This document shows, one piece after another, positions 1 through 16,532 of a stretch of 64,000 bases of DNA. The notes under the pieces were generated by a model. That model was not told the origin of the DNA, ran no database searches, and worked only from the letters and a program-made list of their open reading frames with translations. Every line of letters starts with the position of its first letter. The first letter of the stretch is position 1. The position numbers and the translations under genes were made by a program. The stretch covers positions 248,001 through 312,000 of the forward strand of contig JAOVFP010000023.1 of assembly GCA_025738555.1 (NCBI GenBank), written 5' to 3'. Source of the DNA: Cyathus striatus. Its lineage: Eukaryota > Basidiomycota > Agaricomycetes > Agaricales > Nidulariaceae.

Positions 1-3000
1 TCGTTTGTGCGGTATCGCCTGCCCAGAATAAACCATTTGAATTTCGACACAAAAGACGGAGTACTAAAGGAACCAATAGTTAGAATGAAGGCAATATATT
101 CGCTAATGCTTACGAAATGCGTCGATTAGTAAATTATCTTGAGCTTCATCGACATAACTAAGACAACTATATTCAATAATGCTCTGCAGAGATTCATTTG
201 ACTTACAGAAAATCAAGCTTTTGACCCAAAATCCCATGCAGCTGAAGCGCTTGTAGAACTCTATGAGTCCTGCGCATTGGGGGCTCGTAAGGATGGGTAT
301 ACAACGTAACATTGGTTGATGCCCGCACCTATCAGCCGCATCAAAATCCCCACGAGCACGCTTATGTTTCAGATATGCATTAAAAATATCATATATTGCC
401 CCACGTTGAGTCGCAAACGTATGCTGAGCTCTATGGCTTAAGTTTTCATATGTGACTTTGTCCAGGAAGCGTTTCTCCTGAGATAGTGTTTCTTCGGAGC
501 CTTCAATAATTCCTGCATGTATACATAAAACAATAAAGAAAATACTTCGTTTCGTGATTGATACACTTTACCTACTAATTCACTAAAAACCAAGGAAGGA
601 TCTAGTATATTGTCAGTTTATACTATAGCTCTGAAACATTAATTGTATGTAGCTCACCTAAACCTCTCGTTAAAGTCTGTGAGAAATGAGGCCAGTATAA
701 CTCTAGGAAGACAGAATATGTTATTAGCTGTCCGCCATTCACTGACGAATTATATGGCAATGTGTCCTGCCGCTGAGCACTAAGACACTTGGCGGAGAAC
801 AAGTTCATATCGGCTTCTATGAGCTGAAGAAGCTAATTTGTAACTTGTCAGTTATATATAATGCAGATAGCCAATGCACGTACACGGTCAAACGTTAAGA
901 ACAGTGGGAAGTGATTGTTGTCCAGAAGACTGAATCTCGAGGGTAAGTCTGCTCTCCAATTCGTATCATCATCAATGTCGATGAGACCTTCCTCCTCTCG
1001 TTGTTCTTTTTTCCTCTTCGCCATTTCTATAAGCTCTTGAGGTGTCCTTCCTGCTGCTGATAGCGATTCCAAAAGTTTTACAAAATACTCCTCCACTCTG
1101 GTTGCCAATACTCGTGATTGTGTCACAAATAACTGTCTGGGCTTGGGATCTATGGCTTTGATGCCGAATGCTCTTTCAATACCGAGCATCTTGAATAACA
1201 TAGTCGTGGTTTTCCTGGTAGCAACTATCTTATTACCCAAGACAGCCAGCAGTCAACGGTACTACATACCCCGTTCCACTGCGCCCAAGAACATAGCAAG
1301 ACGTTGGGTGTTCAATAATTTCTCTTTCTTGTGGTCTGTAGAGGTGTTTTGGCATTAATGCTGGGTAAAAAGCGGAAGTGAGAAGACTTGCGTGACGTTA
1401 AAGACGTGAGCAACATCCAAATCAGCTACTATACCTGTCAAAGACAATTATTATCATTTTAAATAAGTTCATAAATTATGCTCACTATTTAAAAGAGCCT
1501 GGCGCACCAATAGCATACATAGGTCAGCCCTAAAGAAAAGGTACACAAATCTCACTTACCTGTGAAAAAGTGACAAATTTCTCAAGACTAATTATCTTAG
1601 CGGGACCGAAGGTCATGGGAAGGATAAGGACTCACACCAATAAAGAATGTATCTGAAATTGTGAAGATAATCAAATTAATTTCTTGAAGAGCACATTAAG
1701 AAGCTTTCGTTACCTCTTCGAGATCTTCTTGAGGAAGATTTGGCACTGGGGAGGTATTTTCTTCTTGATATTCCCGAGGTGGAAAGCAAGCAGGTTGAAC
1801 TACGTTGTCTCCAGGATGATACGGCTGATTTCTGTAAATACATCGATCACGATATTGTTTTCCCTTGCGTCCAAGTTGTCGCGCCAAAGAGTTCCAAAGA
1901 CGTTTATTTATTTGTGCGTGGGTGTAAATGCCAAATATCTTCAAAACTAAACGACCGTAAAAAGGAGGGTTTATTCCTTCGAGGTGAGAGATACGTACCT
2001 TGTCTCTCCACCTAGAGTAGGTTATTAGGTGAACCGTATGAAAGAACACTGATGCACGTGAATCGCTGAAAATACCTCACTGTCGAACTCTGGAATGCAG
2101 TCCACTTGATACTAGGTGGTAGAATAATTAAATTATGTCACATTCAAAAGGCCAACCCACCTACAATGAGTCGTGAGTCCCTTGTCATCTTTGCTTCATA
2201 AATAGGAATATCCGTGTCTGGTCCATTTAACTGCTTTTGGTTATCGTCTGAGAAATGTCCATTCGAAAGTTCCCTAAGAGCAGTTCAGTCAGTTCGTGTC
2301 AAAGGAATATGATCCCTCGCACTTGATTTTCTTAACAATTACTTTGAAGAACTTTGCATCTTTCCTTCTCGCTTCTCTCAAGTTACGGTCTGCCCTCGTA
2401 GAAATCAGTATTCGCCATTCTCCAAACCCTGTAGCACTGTCAAAGTAAAGCGCTCTAAATGATATGTGAGCTATAGATCACTAGAGGGATCACATGGACA
2501 CAATCTTACGCTTTCATCGGTTGAACGGCGGGGAAAGCAGATGGTACTTTCATCATAACAGTCTCTGTGAAATCATCAGTTATATGTGCAGGCTGTCCCA
2601 TCTCAGCTGCAGGAGGAACCTGGCTGGTAACAATCATCTCCCTAATGTTGCTAGCAATGTCAGGTCTCCTTAATATTTTTAGAAAAAACTGCACATATTT
2701 AGTGGAGAATAGAAAAATCAAAGCTAAATAGCTCACTCTTAATCCATTTTTAATTTCTGCGAATACTTTACATGAAGTCGTTTCAGCTTCGACTTCATCT
2801 CTCGGCACAGACAGTCCCAAAACACTGAACGGCTTCACATTTATTTCAGCCACCCCTACTATTCTGCCACTCTTTTTTAACTGCTTCCTCTGACGCTGCG
2901 TAGTCTTCCGCTTTACGATCCCCCATCCCATATCATCATTATCATCATCATCATCACCACCTTGTTCAATGAACACGTGTCTGTTACTGAAGTCCATGCT

Positions 3001-3469
3001 CTTTACCGCATTGATTATAGCTGGTGTTTGTTCCACCCAGCGGTGGTGTTCTGCAATGATTATCGATGTTTCGCGTTCGTATGAGAATGGGGAAAACAAA
3101 AGGAAGTTTGAAAGGCGACTAAGCAAGTTAAGTAACGAAGGCGCTAATGGAAAGACAATTTCGGCCAAAATCCATGATTCAAAGCGTGAGCTCAAGTCCG
3201 GTGCTGAGAGATGAGCGGTCGATTTATCACATAAGTATATGAAATCAATATGCAATAGTGTAAACATTGGACGTACTAGATAAGACCAACTCCAAAAAAG
3301 GCGTTTCTGAAAACGGCGTTGACAAGAGTGTCAGTATAAAAGGTTCAATTTCCGGCGCTGATATTTTAACATCAATCTCGCGCAAGGCTTCATCAATATT
3401 GTCTTGAGTAAATATTCGCGTCTTGTTAAATATGTCGGAACAAAATTCTTCGATGCCTATAGCAGACAT
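1..3469 (-). CDS. UvrD-like superfamily 1 helicase (TRANK1-type), 3' end outside window
   Basis: Spliced reading from an ATG at 3469 gives a protein resembling the TPR/ankyrin-type UvrD helicases common in basidiomycetes. In order I see an N-terminal helical region, an Asp-rich linker near 2940-2960, a Lys/Arg-rich segment, a conserved block ending LARQLGRKG, the Walker A motif GRSGTGKTTT, motif FVTQSRVLA, the Walker B motif VDEAQDN near 131-160, and motif GDTAQ at the left edge. Walker A is interrupted by an intron at 1215-1269, so unspliced translation makes it look destroyed; splicing restores it. The intron at 1336-1391 starts with GC (GCAAGT), and the exon at 1999-2011 is only 13 nt. Expected activity is ATP-dependent nucleic-acid unwinding; the cellular role of this fungal family is not known to me. 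The C-terminal half lies beyond position 1. I found no internal stop in the spliced frame. Confidence 0.85.
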
Positions 3470-3875
3470 TTGGATAGAATGTAAGAATATTCTGCCAATG
3501 AAGCAGACTTTAGAAAACTGAACAGTGAAAAGCGGGGTAAGGGTAAGCTCTACAAGGAAGGGCGCAGTGTCAACATTGGGTTAATTGACCGTTTGACGCG
3601 ACTTTCATTATTAAATATTAGGCGGTCATCGTGCGAACATTCGAACTTGGATTGTTGCCTTTGTGTTGTGTTTACAGCCCGTGACCTTTCATCTGGGCCA
3701 TATGGGCGCCAATTTAGCAACCCGGATTGTTTTGTGCGGATGCCTTTGGGAAGTTGCTGTTAAAAGTGAATTAAATTAAATTAAATTTCCAGAATAAAAG
3801 TTCCAGGGGTATCAGAGTATGTAATGGTATGCAGAGCAATGCAGAGAGCAATATGGAAATCAGCCAAATGAATTG
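3470..3875. other. Intergenic, 5' flank of the helicase gene
   Basis: This 406-bp stretch lies between the start of the UvrD-like gene and the stop codon of the Sel1-repeat gene, both on the minus strand. It should hold the helicase promoter and the 3' UTR of the upstream gene. A short ATTAA tandem (gaattaaattaaattaaatt) lies near 3770-3787. No ORF or RNA gene is apparent. Confidence 0.6.
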
Positions 3876-5900
3876 TCATTGGTACTTCTCCTTATAAATC
3901 CAAGCAAGCCCAATGTCACTTTGTCCTTGAGCAACCTAAATACAAGTTGATCTATGAGCGTAAACAAAAAAACGTGTGAACTGCGTAACTTACCGCGGCG
4001 CGGTACCACTTCGCTGCTTCCTTCCGGTCCTTCTTACATCCTTTCCCATTTGCAAAACAAAAGGCTAGATCCATTTGTGCGTCCGAATCACCTAGGCGAG
4101 CGGCAACTGCGTAATAACTCTGCATCGAAATGAGGTCGACGAAAGTTGCAGAAAATTTTCAATTTCAGACTCACTACCGCCATCTTCTGGTCCTTTGGTA
4201 CTCCCCACCCGTGAAAGAAACACTGTCCGACTTCATAGATAGCAAGAACCAGCTCCGTCTACAGAGATTGAGAAACTCATTAACGAATGAAAGACGACTG
4301 AACATACTTGAATGGCATTTTTGTCTACAGCACCGCCAGATCTAGCACTTTCCAGGTCCACTACTGCATGCTCCGCAGCTTTCCGAAGCCATTTGAAGCC
4401 CATTTTCTCGTTCTTCTCACAACCCCAACCATGCCTTAAAGCCAATCCCCACATTAGCATCCCAACACCACAACCACCATTTTCTTTGGCGCTTCGTTCA
4501 AAATAGATAGCTGATTCTTTTAATCGATTAGCTTCATGATGTTGGATTCCTAGCTGAAGGAAGTCTTGTGGGGTTGAAGCCGTAGCTTCTGTGACAGTTC
4601 CATCGCTGCGAGGCACTTGCGGGCTGGCTGGGCGACGAGAATTATTGTTGCCGGACAAAGACTGCAGCTGATTATTTTGCTGAGAATTGATATGATTTTG
4701 TTGTTGTGGAAGTCCCTGTGATTTGCTCTGGTGATGAAATTCGGCACTAATTGGTGAAGGGGTAGCAGAATCCAACGGGTAATAAGAGTAATCAGAATAT
4801 ACACTCTTAGGAGAATCTGATCTAACAGAAGATGGCTGAGAAGGTGCAAAAGGTGTAAGGAGCGACATGCTTCCTTGAAGACTAAGATTTTGTAAATCCA
4901 GAACAGCGGAGGAGACCGGTGGATTCGCCAGTAGCAATGGAGTGCGATCTTGCGGGTCCTGACCAGTAGATCTTGAATATAAACTGGATGATTTCGTAGA
5001 TGTTGTATCAGAAAGATGTGAATTCGATGTTTGATTTCGGGGGGATGGACTTGGTGTTGTTTGGGGGTATGGGCTGGGGTCGGGGGATGGATTGCGTCTC
5101 ACATTTCTCTCCAGAACGCGCCTCTTTTGTTCTTCATCTGTAGGCGGTGGCGGCGGTGTCCCGGCGGTGTCTAAAGAGCGCACAGGTCTGGAGAAGTTTG
5201 ATGTAACAGGTCGAATTATAGCCGCCCTGCCCGCATGACCTCGAGAGTTTGAAGTGCGGGCTTCAGGGGTAGGGGATGATACAACAACGGTGGGCAATGA
5301 CGATGTCGGAGTAGAAGGATGCAGTAGTGTCATCCGTGACTGCTGATTGGCAGAGCGAGATGGAGACGGTAAAATGTCGTTAGAAATAGTGACTATATGG
5401 GATGGAGGTCGAAGTGTGTCCGTAGTAGCTGCTGACTGCCAGGAATCACGAAGTGCAGGGGAAGAGGTTGCGTCTGAATAAACGCTATCTGTGTCATAAT
5501 AGCGATACTCTAATTCGGACTCCTGATATACGTTTCTGGAATCAACCGACACTCGTGAAGGGTCCAAGTACGAGCTATTGTCTTCAGATGCGGTGGCAAC
5601 AGAGTCACGAGTAAAACGTCCATGAAGGATCGGAGATGAAGGCGAGAGGTGCAGGTGCTGTTGGAGCAATTGTCTTGGAGTGAAGGATGGATCATGTCGA
5701 TGAATAGACGTCTCGACCTGCGAGGGTATATCCGTTTGGATTGTGGGTTGTATGTGACGATATGCGGCATCCGAGCTAGCAGCGGCAGCCTTGACCCTTC
5801 TAGAGGACGTGCGGCGAACGAACGAATCGAGAGGTGAAGAATGTTGAATCTTAAACGCGGAAGGAGCGATGGAATCCGGAGGAGGGACTGCAGTCGTCAT
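3876..5900 (-). CDS. Sel1-repeat (HCP-like) protein, Dsf2-like
   Basis: A long first exon (from ATG 5900) encodes about 400 residues of Ser/Pro/Gln-rich, probably disordered sequence, followed by Sel1 repeats: FLQLGIQHHEANRL, GMLMWGLALRHGWGC, AIYEVGQCFFHGWGV and DLAFCFANGKGCKKD. The protein ends WIYKEKYQ. Three introns in the repeat region restore the frame; the last exon ends at TGA 3876-3878. Layout and C-terminus resemble budding-yeast Dsf2 and related fungal HCP-like proteins. The Chs3 activators Skt5/Chs4 also have Sel1 repeats but usually more of them and a CaaX end, which is absent here. Sel1 repeats are protein-binding scaffolds, so a regulatory or adaptor role is likely, but the partner is unknown. 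Confidence 0.8.
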
Positions 5901-6247
5901 GTCGATGGAATTACAAGATTATTTGGAGGTTTGGAGGTTATCAATGTGGAGGGAAAGCGAGAGACCAAGGAGGCAAGGCACTCATGGCCTTCGTGAAAAT
6001 ACAAATGTACGGAAGAGAGGAGAGGAGAGGAGATGCAGAAACCTGGCCAGAACTTGATCTTATGATAGTGAACTGGCCTTGAACTGGCCACTGTCGCACC
6101 AACAACCACTGTAAACGGCCCGGCAACCATCATTTGCAAGTCGTTTGTCCACTTCAATCTTCAAATCAGACTCTACAGATTGTCTCCTACATAGTAATTA
6201 TAGTACAAGATACAAGTAAGGAACAGGTATATAATCACGCCTAGGCC
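5901..6247. promoter_or_regulatory. 5' flank of the Sel1-repeat gene
   Basis: The 347 bp between the Sel1-repeat start codon and the Prp16 stop codon must contain the Sel1-gene promoter and the Prp16 3' UTR. A purine-rich tract on the plus strand (gagaggagaggagatg near 6015-6033) corresponds to a pyrimidine-rich leader on the coding strand, a usual feature of fungal 5' regions. No TATA box was assigned. Confidence 0.4.
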
Positions 6248-11041
<4,794 letters not shown>

Positions 11042-11685
11042 CGAAACCGTGTTGACTAACTTCTAAAAGCTGCAATGTGTCAACCTGTTCAGGCAACTAC
11101 TTGATTACGTCAGTTATTTACTACCAAAGATAATAGTAAACTTGCTGACTCATAAGTACGACTTAAGGATGACTTGCAGATGACTTGAATTTGTTGTGAA
11201 TTTGAAATTGAATTAGTCAAAGTAAAAGGCAAAATATTCAGTGTTCTGAAACATCGGAGGCTACTTACTTGACTTATGATTATTGATTATCGATATTCAC
11301 TAAGTATCCACTTCACGATGAGTCACTAACTAACCATTCACTCTGCCTTAAATAAATAAAATATGGGTGGAATTTAGAATTTAGATCTCATCCCAATCCT
11401 TATTTATGTTCATGAAATTTCCCATGCAACTGCTAAGTTATCTTCTGTTCCATGTTACTACTCAAAGCCATAGAAGCAGTGTGAAGCTATCAAAAGTGAT
11501 TAATGAGTACTGCCGGTGAGGCTTGAGTACTTGAGTGGATCGAAGCATTGTGTTTAATTACTAAAGTCGGACTTGCGAGTTTTCTCAAAATTTACTAGGT
11601 ACTTACACGGTACGTGAGTCGTCCACTACGAAAACAACATCGACACACGTGACCTACTGTCTGACTACGGGAGACTAGGTACTTA
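11042..11685. other. Gene-poor interval, left part (Prp16 promoter side)
   Basis: AT-rich sequence upstream of Prp16 with no convincing coding potential. Short variants of a tact-tac/agtact motif recur (for example ctaggtacttac near 11597 and 11674), and a small tandem gatgactt-g occurs near 11168-11190. This should include the Prp16 promoter next to 11042. Confidence 0.5.
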
Positions 11686-12252
11686 CTATCGCTACCCCAG
11701 AGTTTATAATGTTTTCATTGTTGTTTGATTTAACTTACCTTCCCGAGCTCCAATCGTCTCCGGATCTTTTCAGGTGCATGGGGAAATTCATGGCCTACCT
11801 GAATATGTAGCTTGTTTTGTAGAAATTGAAATACACTGCTCTACCAGTCAAAAATAAGTACTCCGAGATACCAGGAGTTTATACTAAACACCTTTTCTCA
11901 GTCACTTCTTCTCTCATTTCAATCCACCTGAGGTGCCCATCCCAGATATTTTTACATAGACCTATTCTACTGTAGTACTTGTGTAGTACATAAATATATT
12001 TTGAAGAATTCAAGGTCAGATCTGGCCTTTGTGTTCAGTTTAGAGGACATTCTGAATTTTCGTTCTTTTATTACGAATATCTCTTTCGATACTCACCCAA
12101 CGAGTAATTATCCTATAAATTTGAATTCTGAACGCGACCGTGGCACTAACTACCCACATATGTGCCAAATTATACGGCGAAAGGACAACTATAGCGTTCA
12201 TAATCCCATTTTATAATTTCTCTACGATTTATAATGTCCGGGGTAGCGATAG
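11686..12252. mobile_element. MITE-like non-autonomous DNA transposon with TA target duplication
   Basis: The left end reads CTATCGCTACCCC and the right end is its exact reverse complement, GGGGTAGCGATAG. Both are flanked directly by TA (11684-11685 and 12253-12254). The inverted similarity extends inward to a shared TTATAA block on both sides. Length is 567 bp. TA duplication with terminal inverted repeats is the hallmark of Tc1/mariner-type elements. The interior has only a 71-codon ORF (12001-12216) with no transposase motif, so the element would need a transposase supplied in trans. Its ends differ from those of the Tc1-like element at 46622-47911, so it belongs to another family. Confidence 0.75.
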
Positions 12253-14174
12253 TATGGAATTTGGACTGAAATAAGTCCGAAGAGAAGACGTTCACGAGAG
12301 GGCTACTCAAGGGCTACTAAGCTCCTAAGTGTTATTGGAGTTCATGTTCATAAACTTGTAGATTAGATGAGCCGGATATCTACCCCTAGGTTCTAAATAA
12401 GCACTTTCAAGCAAAGCTTTCAAGTTTCGCTGTCAGTACTAGCCCGTACACTTTTACCCCACACCATCTGACGACCTTGGACTATATTTACCCGCACACC
12501 CTATTTGACCATACCTAATTTCCGAAGTGATCCCGTCAATCCGTAACTGACCAAGTTGTAAGCTCCAACTTTGCAAGATCAATCGTTCTCAGAATATCTT
12601 GAACCTAGTGCGTGTATCAGGCTATCCACAGTTTTATAAATGGCGTACAGGTATTTGGAGACTCGGGGTTTTTTATGTTTACAGCCGCGACAAAGCCTGT
12701 CCATCATTTCCATTTTGCTGGGACTAGTCATAGACCTCCATGTATGTAGTACAGATGAGCATGATCAACGTACTTGCACACTGATGCTGCGGCAAGTAAT
12801 TACCAATGTCTGAGATCCGTTCCAGCGTAGTCTCTTCGCCGTCGCCGTTACTTATACTATGTAAGTACACATGTACTTCGAAAGACTGACATCGGATATG
12901 GCTTCATACCCATCGGATTCGGTAAGCCTCTGTCAGAATCAGCGGCAGTAATGACAGGGAAATACCCCCGAGCGGAAACGACCGATAGGATTGCGGACAG
13001 TGCCTAGGCTGATACAGTGGTGTACACTTGCAGCAGCTGGATTGATTATGCCAAAGTCGGCAAATAAAAATCTCGAACTTCGCAGAATTAAAGTGCAGCT
13101 GAATCGGCCATCGGGACCGCATGCGCAGAAAGCTCGGAAATATACTTAAGAATACGTGGAAAACAAATCAAGTACTTAGTTTCTACTATTTCCGAAGAAT
13201 CAGGGGAAATAGACGTTCTTAGAAATATCACAAAGTTCAGGCTTGAACCTGACGAGAAACAGTGGGACGTGCGGTATTGCCAATTACCAATCCAGGCACT
13301 GACAAGTACTCTGTGTAGATGATGTAGCTAGCAAGTATTGAGTACTTGAGTACCAAGTGCGTACGGCAAGTCCGCATCGGTGCAGGGCGCATCGCCTTAC
13401 GAAGTACGATATGCACTAAGGGAAGGCGTAAGTGGTCAGGATACGTGTCAATTTCAAACACCAATAATATGCTTGAAGCCCTGTGTGCGACCCCATGTCC
13501 GAGTCGGTGGCAGAGATCAATTTCTATAATAGCTTCAGAGGGCGCAAAAGCATCTCGTCAAAAGTCCCAGTTAAAAAAATGGCACGGCAGGATCGAAAGG
13601 GGTGAGACCTGTTGAGACGCGTGCAACTTCAAACCATAAACCACAAATAAACCAAGTGGCGTTGAAGGACATTGGCCAGTGTTGGCCGGTGGATGATGAT
13701 CCGTCGTCGTCGCCTGTTGTTTCTGACCAAATTCCCAGGGATGGCAGAGCTGCTTCTCAAGCCAACGTGGCTGATAATGGGTCTGTTGCGACGATCAAAG
13801 TTCGGAAATGGGCGCAACAACCAAGTGCAACTCAAATATCCCAGGCGTGTTACGCCACAACGTCCGTAACAGACCTCTTCGCGCCAAGCTGGTGATATGT
13901 CGGGACAAAATCCTCAAATCCTCGGAGTTTGAGCAGCTTCATTCCCAATGCAGATTCTGAGGATGTCTTGTCAGAGGTGACACAGCTCGATGAACAGGGT
14001 ATCGTAGGGAGCTAAAATAAACCAAATAAAAACGAAGTGAGAAAAAATGCATAAGATGTGCATTTATACCTGCTTTTACGCAAAGAGCGTGTAATAATAG
14101 TGTCGCGTGCCAAATGAACCAATAAATGTGCATTAATATTCCAAAAATACCACTGCAATGTACTACACATCCAC
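12253..14174. other. Gene-poor interval, right part; possible small gene unresolved
   Basis: I recognise no protein here. Overlapping ORFs on both strands between 13237 and 13895 (the longest is 97 codons, + strand 13602-13895, ending TDLFAPSW) are GC-richer than their surroundings but match no family I know and lack clear splice partners. AGTACTT-type palindromes recur (near 13169, 13303, 13340). The part next to 14174 is the 3' flank of the mL38 gene. Confidence 0.4.
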
Positions 14175-15922
14175 TCATGCCACATACCGTTTCCCCCGCT
14201 TGACTTCTGCGTAGCGGTCGGCCTTCGGTGGGCGTGTATACCGAGGTTCAGGCAGTTCTACAAATTCAATACCAAAATCATTAGCAGATATTCAACGCGA
14301 GGCAACATGCACATGAACTCACTGAGAGTTTCAGAGTAAATCTTTGAAACCTCTTCACTCCATACCTCTCGCCACATGTGGACGCCTCCACCCGAGGCAG
14401 CATCGAGTCCCCACTGTTGACAGAACGCACGGACATCGAATCCGCGACGTTGTTCAACTGATACTACAGGTATGTCAAGGTGCTGTGACGTAGGCTCAGC
14501 TCCTGCACGAGCACTCATATTTAAGCTGTAATTTGAAGCGCCGGCGGGTGGCTGGGGAAGAAGAAGAATAGTATAACGGTGATACGGGGAACCGTTTTGA
14601 GGATGGGGAGGAATATATTGCGTATGAGAATTCAGGTCGGGAATACGGGATGGTGACATTGCAGAAAGTGAAATATTGGGCCTGTAGAATACAAATCTGG
14701 TCAACGATGCAGTTAACTGACGGATATGAAATAAAGTTTACTTCATCCAATGCAGGAAGGTGGTGTACGACGCATTTTCCTCATCCGGCACGTCTGCCCA
14801 GAATGGGAAGGCGGTTAGCCACAACGAAATTCAAGCGGGACCCGCGAAACATGCGCACCTGGATCCACGAGAAGCATGGTGTAAAGCCTTGTATCAGCGT
14901 GAAACACGTTAACGTAGAGTTTAGGTGGTTTGACGGTCTACAGACGAAAATCGAATAAGATGTCTTTTTTGACGCCAAAGGAGATGAGAAGCACACCTGT
15001 GTGGGTAGGATAAAGCTTCCAGGCTCGACCTTCGAATCCACTTTCCCGGTTTTGTGGAAGACGGCTGGTGTCGCAGGTGTGACAACACGCACGTCTATTG
15101 AAGGGTGAATCGCAGGGAGAAGGTCCGGAACAACGTTCATTTGGTAGATACGCTCCATCTGTTTATGTATCAGACATGAAACTGTTTGAAAGCGTAATAA
15201 AAAATGTGCGCACCAGAAGATCGAGATCACCATCTTTTCTCCAACGTTGTTCCAGTAAATGCCTATGACTGGGCTTGGTCACTTGGGCTATACGTATGAT
15301 TCAGTGAGAAAATGACAGAATGAGAGGGTGGAAGAGACATACCCATGGCATTTGCAACACTCCACCTAACCTCCGGCAAATTGACCTCACTCTGAACTTC
15401 AATAATATGCAATTTCTTCCTCAACCTCTCAAGTTCTTCATCCAACGCCTCAGCACGCTCGGAGACGGACGGGTCCGTGCTCTCAGATTGTTTTATGGAC
15501 TGGTACTCCTTCTCCATCTCGCTAATATCCCTCTCGAGCTCTTGTACTTCAGCTTTGAGGTTTTGGCTGTCCTCCTTTAAATATTCAAGAGCGAGGTCGT
15601 ACGCCGGGATAATACCTTCCTCAATGGGACGTTTCCATTCCCGTGGGCTCTCCAAGGAAATCTGAGGACGTACACCTGTTTTACGACGACCTTGAGTTTT
15701 ACGAGGAGGCACAGCGGATATCGATGAGGGTTTGGGAGCAGTGGCCGCTAGTGTGGTTGGTTCAGCTGCCTCGCCAGTTGCAGAGGACGGAGGCGGGGGA
15801 GGAGGGGCAGGTTCAGAGCCGGCAGCGACAGCAGATACACTGGCGTTTCCTCTCCAGAGAGTTTGTGCGGCGGGAGGGAGACCCCTCGGAATTCTAGAGG
15901 AAGCTCTGCGCAGGACGAACAT
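14175..15922 (-). CDS. MRPL35: Mitochondrial large-subunit ribosomal protein mL38 (MRPL35), PEBP-like
   Basis: From ATG 15922 the protein starts with a Ser/Arg/Ala-rich mitochondrial presequence (MFVLRRASSRIPRG). A coiled-coil segment rich in Glu/Lys follows (ERDISEMEKEYQSI, ALDEELERLRKKLH), then the phosphatidylethanolamine-binding-protein fold with TMLLVDPD, a TFLHWMK block and SHTQYIPPHPQNGSPYHRY. The last exon, after an intron ending near 14259, encodes KLPEPRYTRPPKADRYAE and ends at TGA 14175-14177. This order is that of yeast Mrpl35 and human MRPL38, structural proteins of the mitochondrial large ribosomal subunit. Five or so short introns are needed; all junctions I checked keep frame. 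Confidence 0.92.
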
Positions 15923-16532
15923 GTTGCAGCCTGTTGCAGCGAGTTGTCGCGACTGTTAACTGACAAAATTTTGGAACGCGACTCCGATGTTTGGCTTTGT
16001 TTGTCAAATGCTTCTACGATTTACTTTCAATGAATCTTTGCAGACAAAGTCATTAGAACAAGCCCTCTATTCAAACATGGTATAATAATATCACAATATG
16101 TAGGCTATTGATATGTACTAGATGTATAAAGTGCAAGGAGTCGGTGAAAACTACATAAGCCATAGGGCAATAGAATAGCGATAAACAAGACATAGGATGA
16201 GATTCGCAGTCCATTATGGGAGCGAGGGGGTAACACTCGGCACAAGATGGTATATGATGTGGATGGCGCAAGAAGGCCCTTGATAGGGAGGCCAGCGTAA
16301 GGGCGCCGGAGCGGAGGGCATATAATTACAATGGAGAAGCAAGCAGATGGCCGAAAAGAGCGAGAGGCCAATATACAGGTAATAAAAATATGGTCGATAG
16401 CAAGGAACAAGCGTGGAGCGTCGTAATGATCATGATGACGCGATTGAGTAGCAAGCATCTAGGGGATGGAGGTCGGATAGCGGCGGATACGCGTAATATG
16501 TAGCTGTGGATACTTTTAATGGCAGGAGTGAC
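15923..16532. other. Intergenic, mL38 promoter side and FYVE-gene 3' flank
   Basis: 610 bp with the mL38 5' flank at its left end. Minus-strand ORFs of 66 and 117 codons at 16071-16458 are hydrophobic and Ser/Ile-rich, resemble no family, and overlap the likely 3' UTR of the FYVE gene; I treat them as chance. Confidence 0.5.

Noticed and set aside
1143..1358. Plus-strand ORF and apparent loss of Walker A in the first gene
   Set aside because: The ORF is the antisense of the helicase exon and intron; splicing of 1215-1269 restores the P-loop, so the helicase is not a pseudogene on this evidence.
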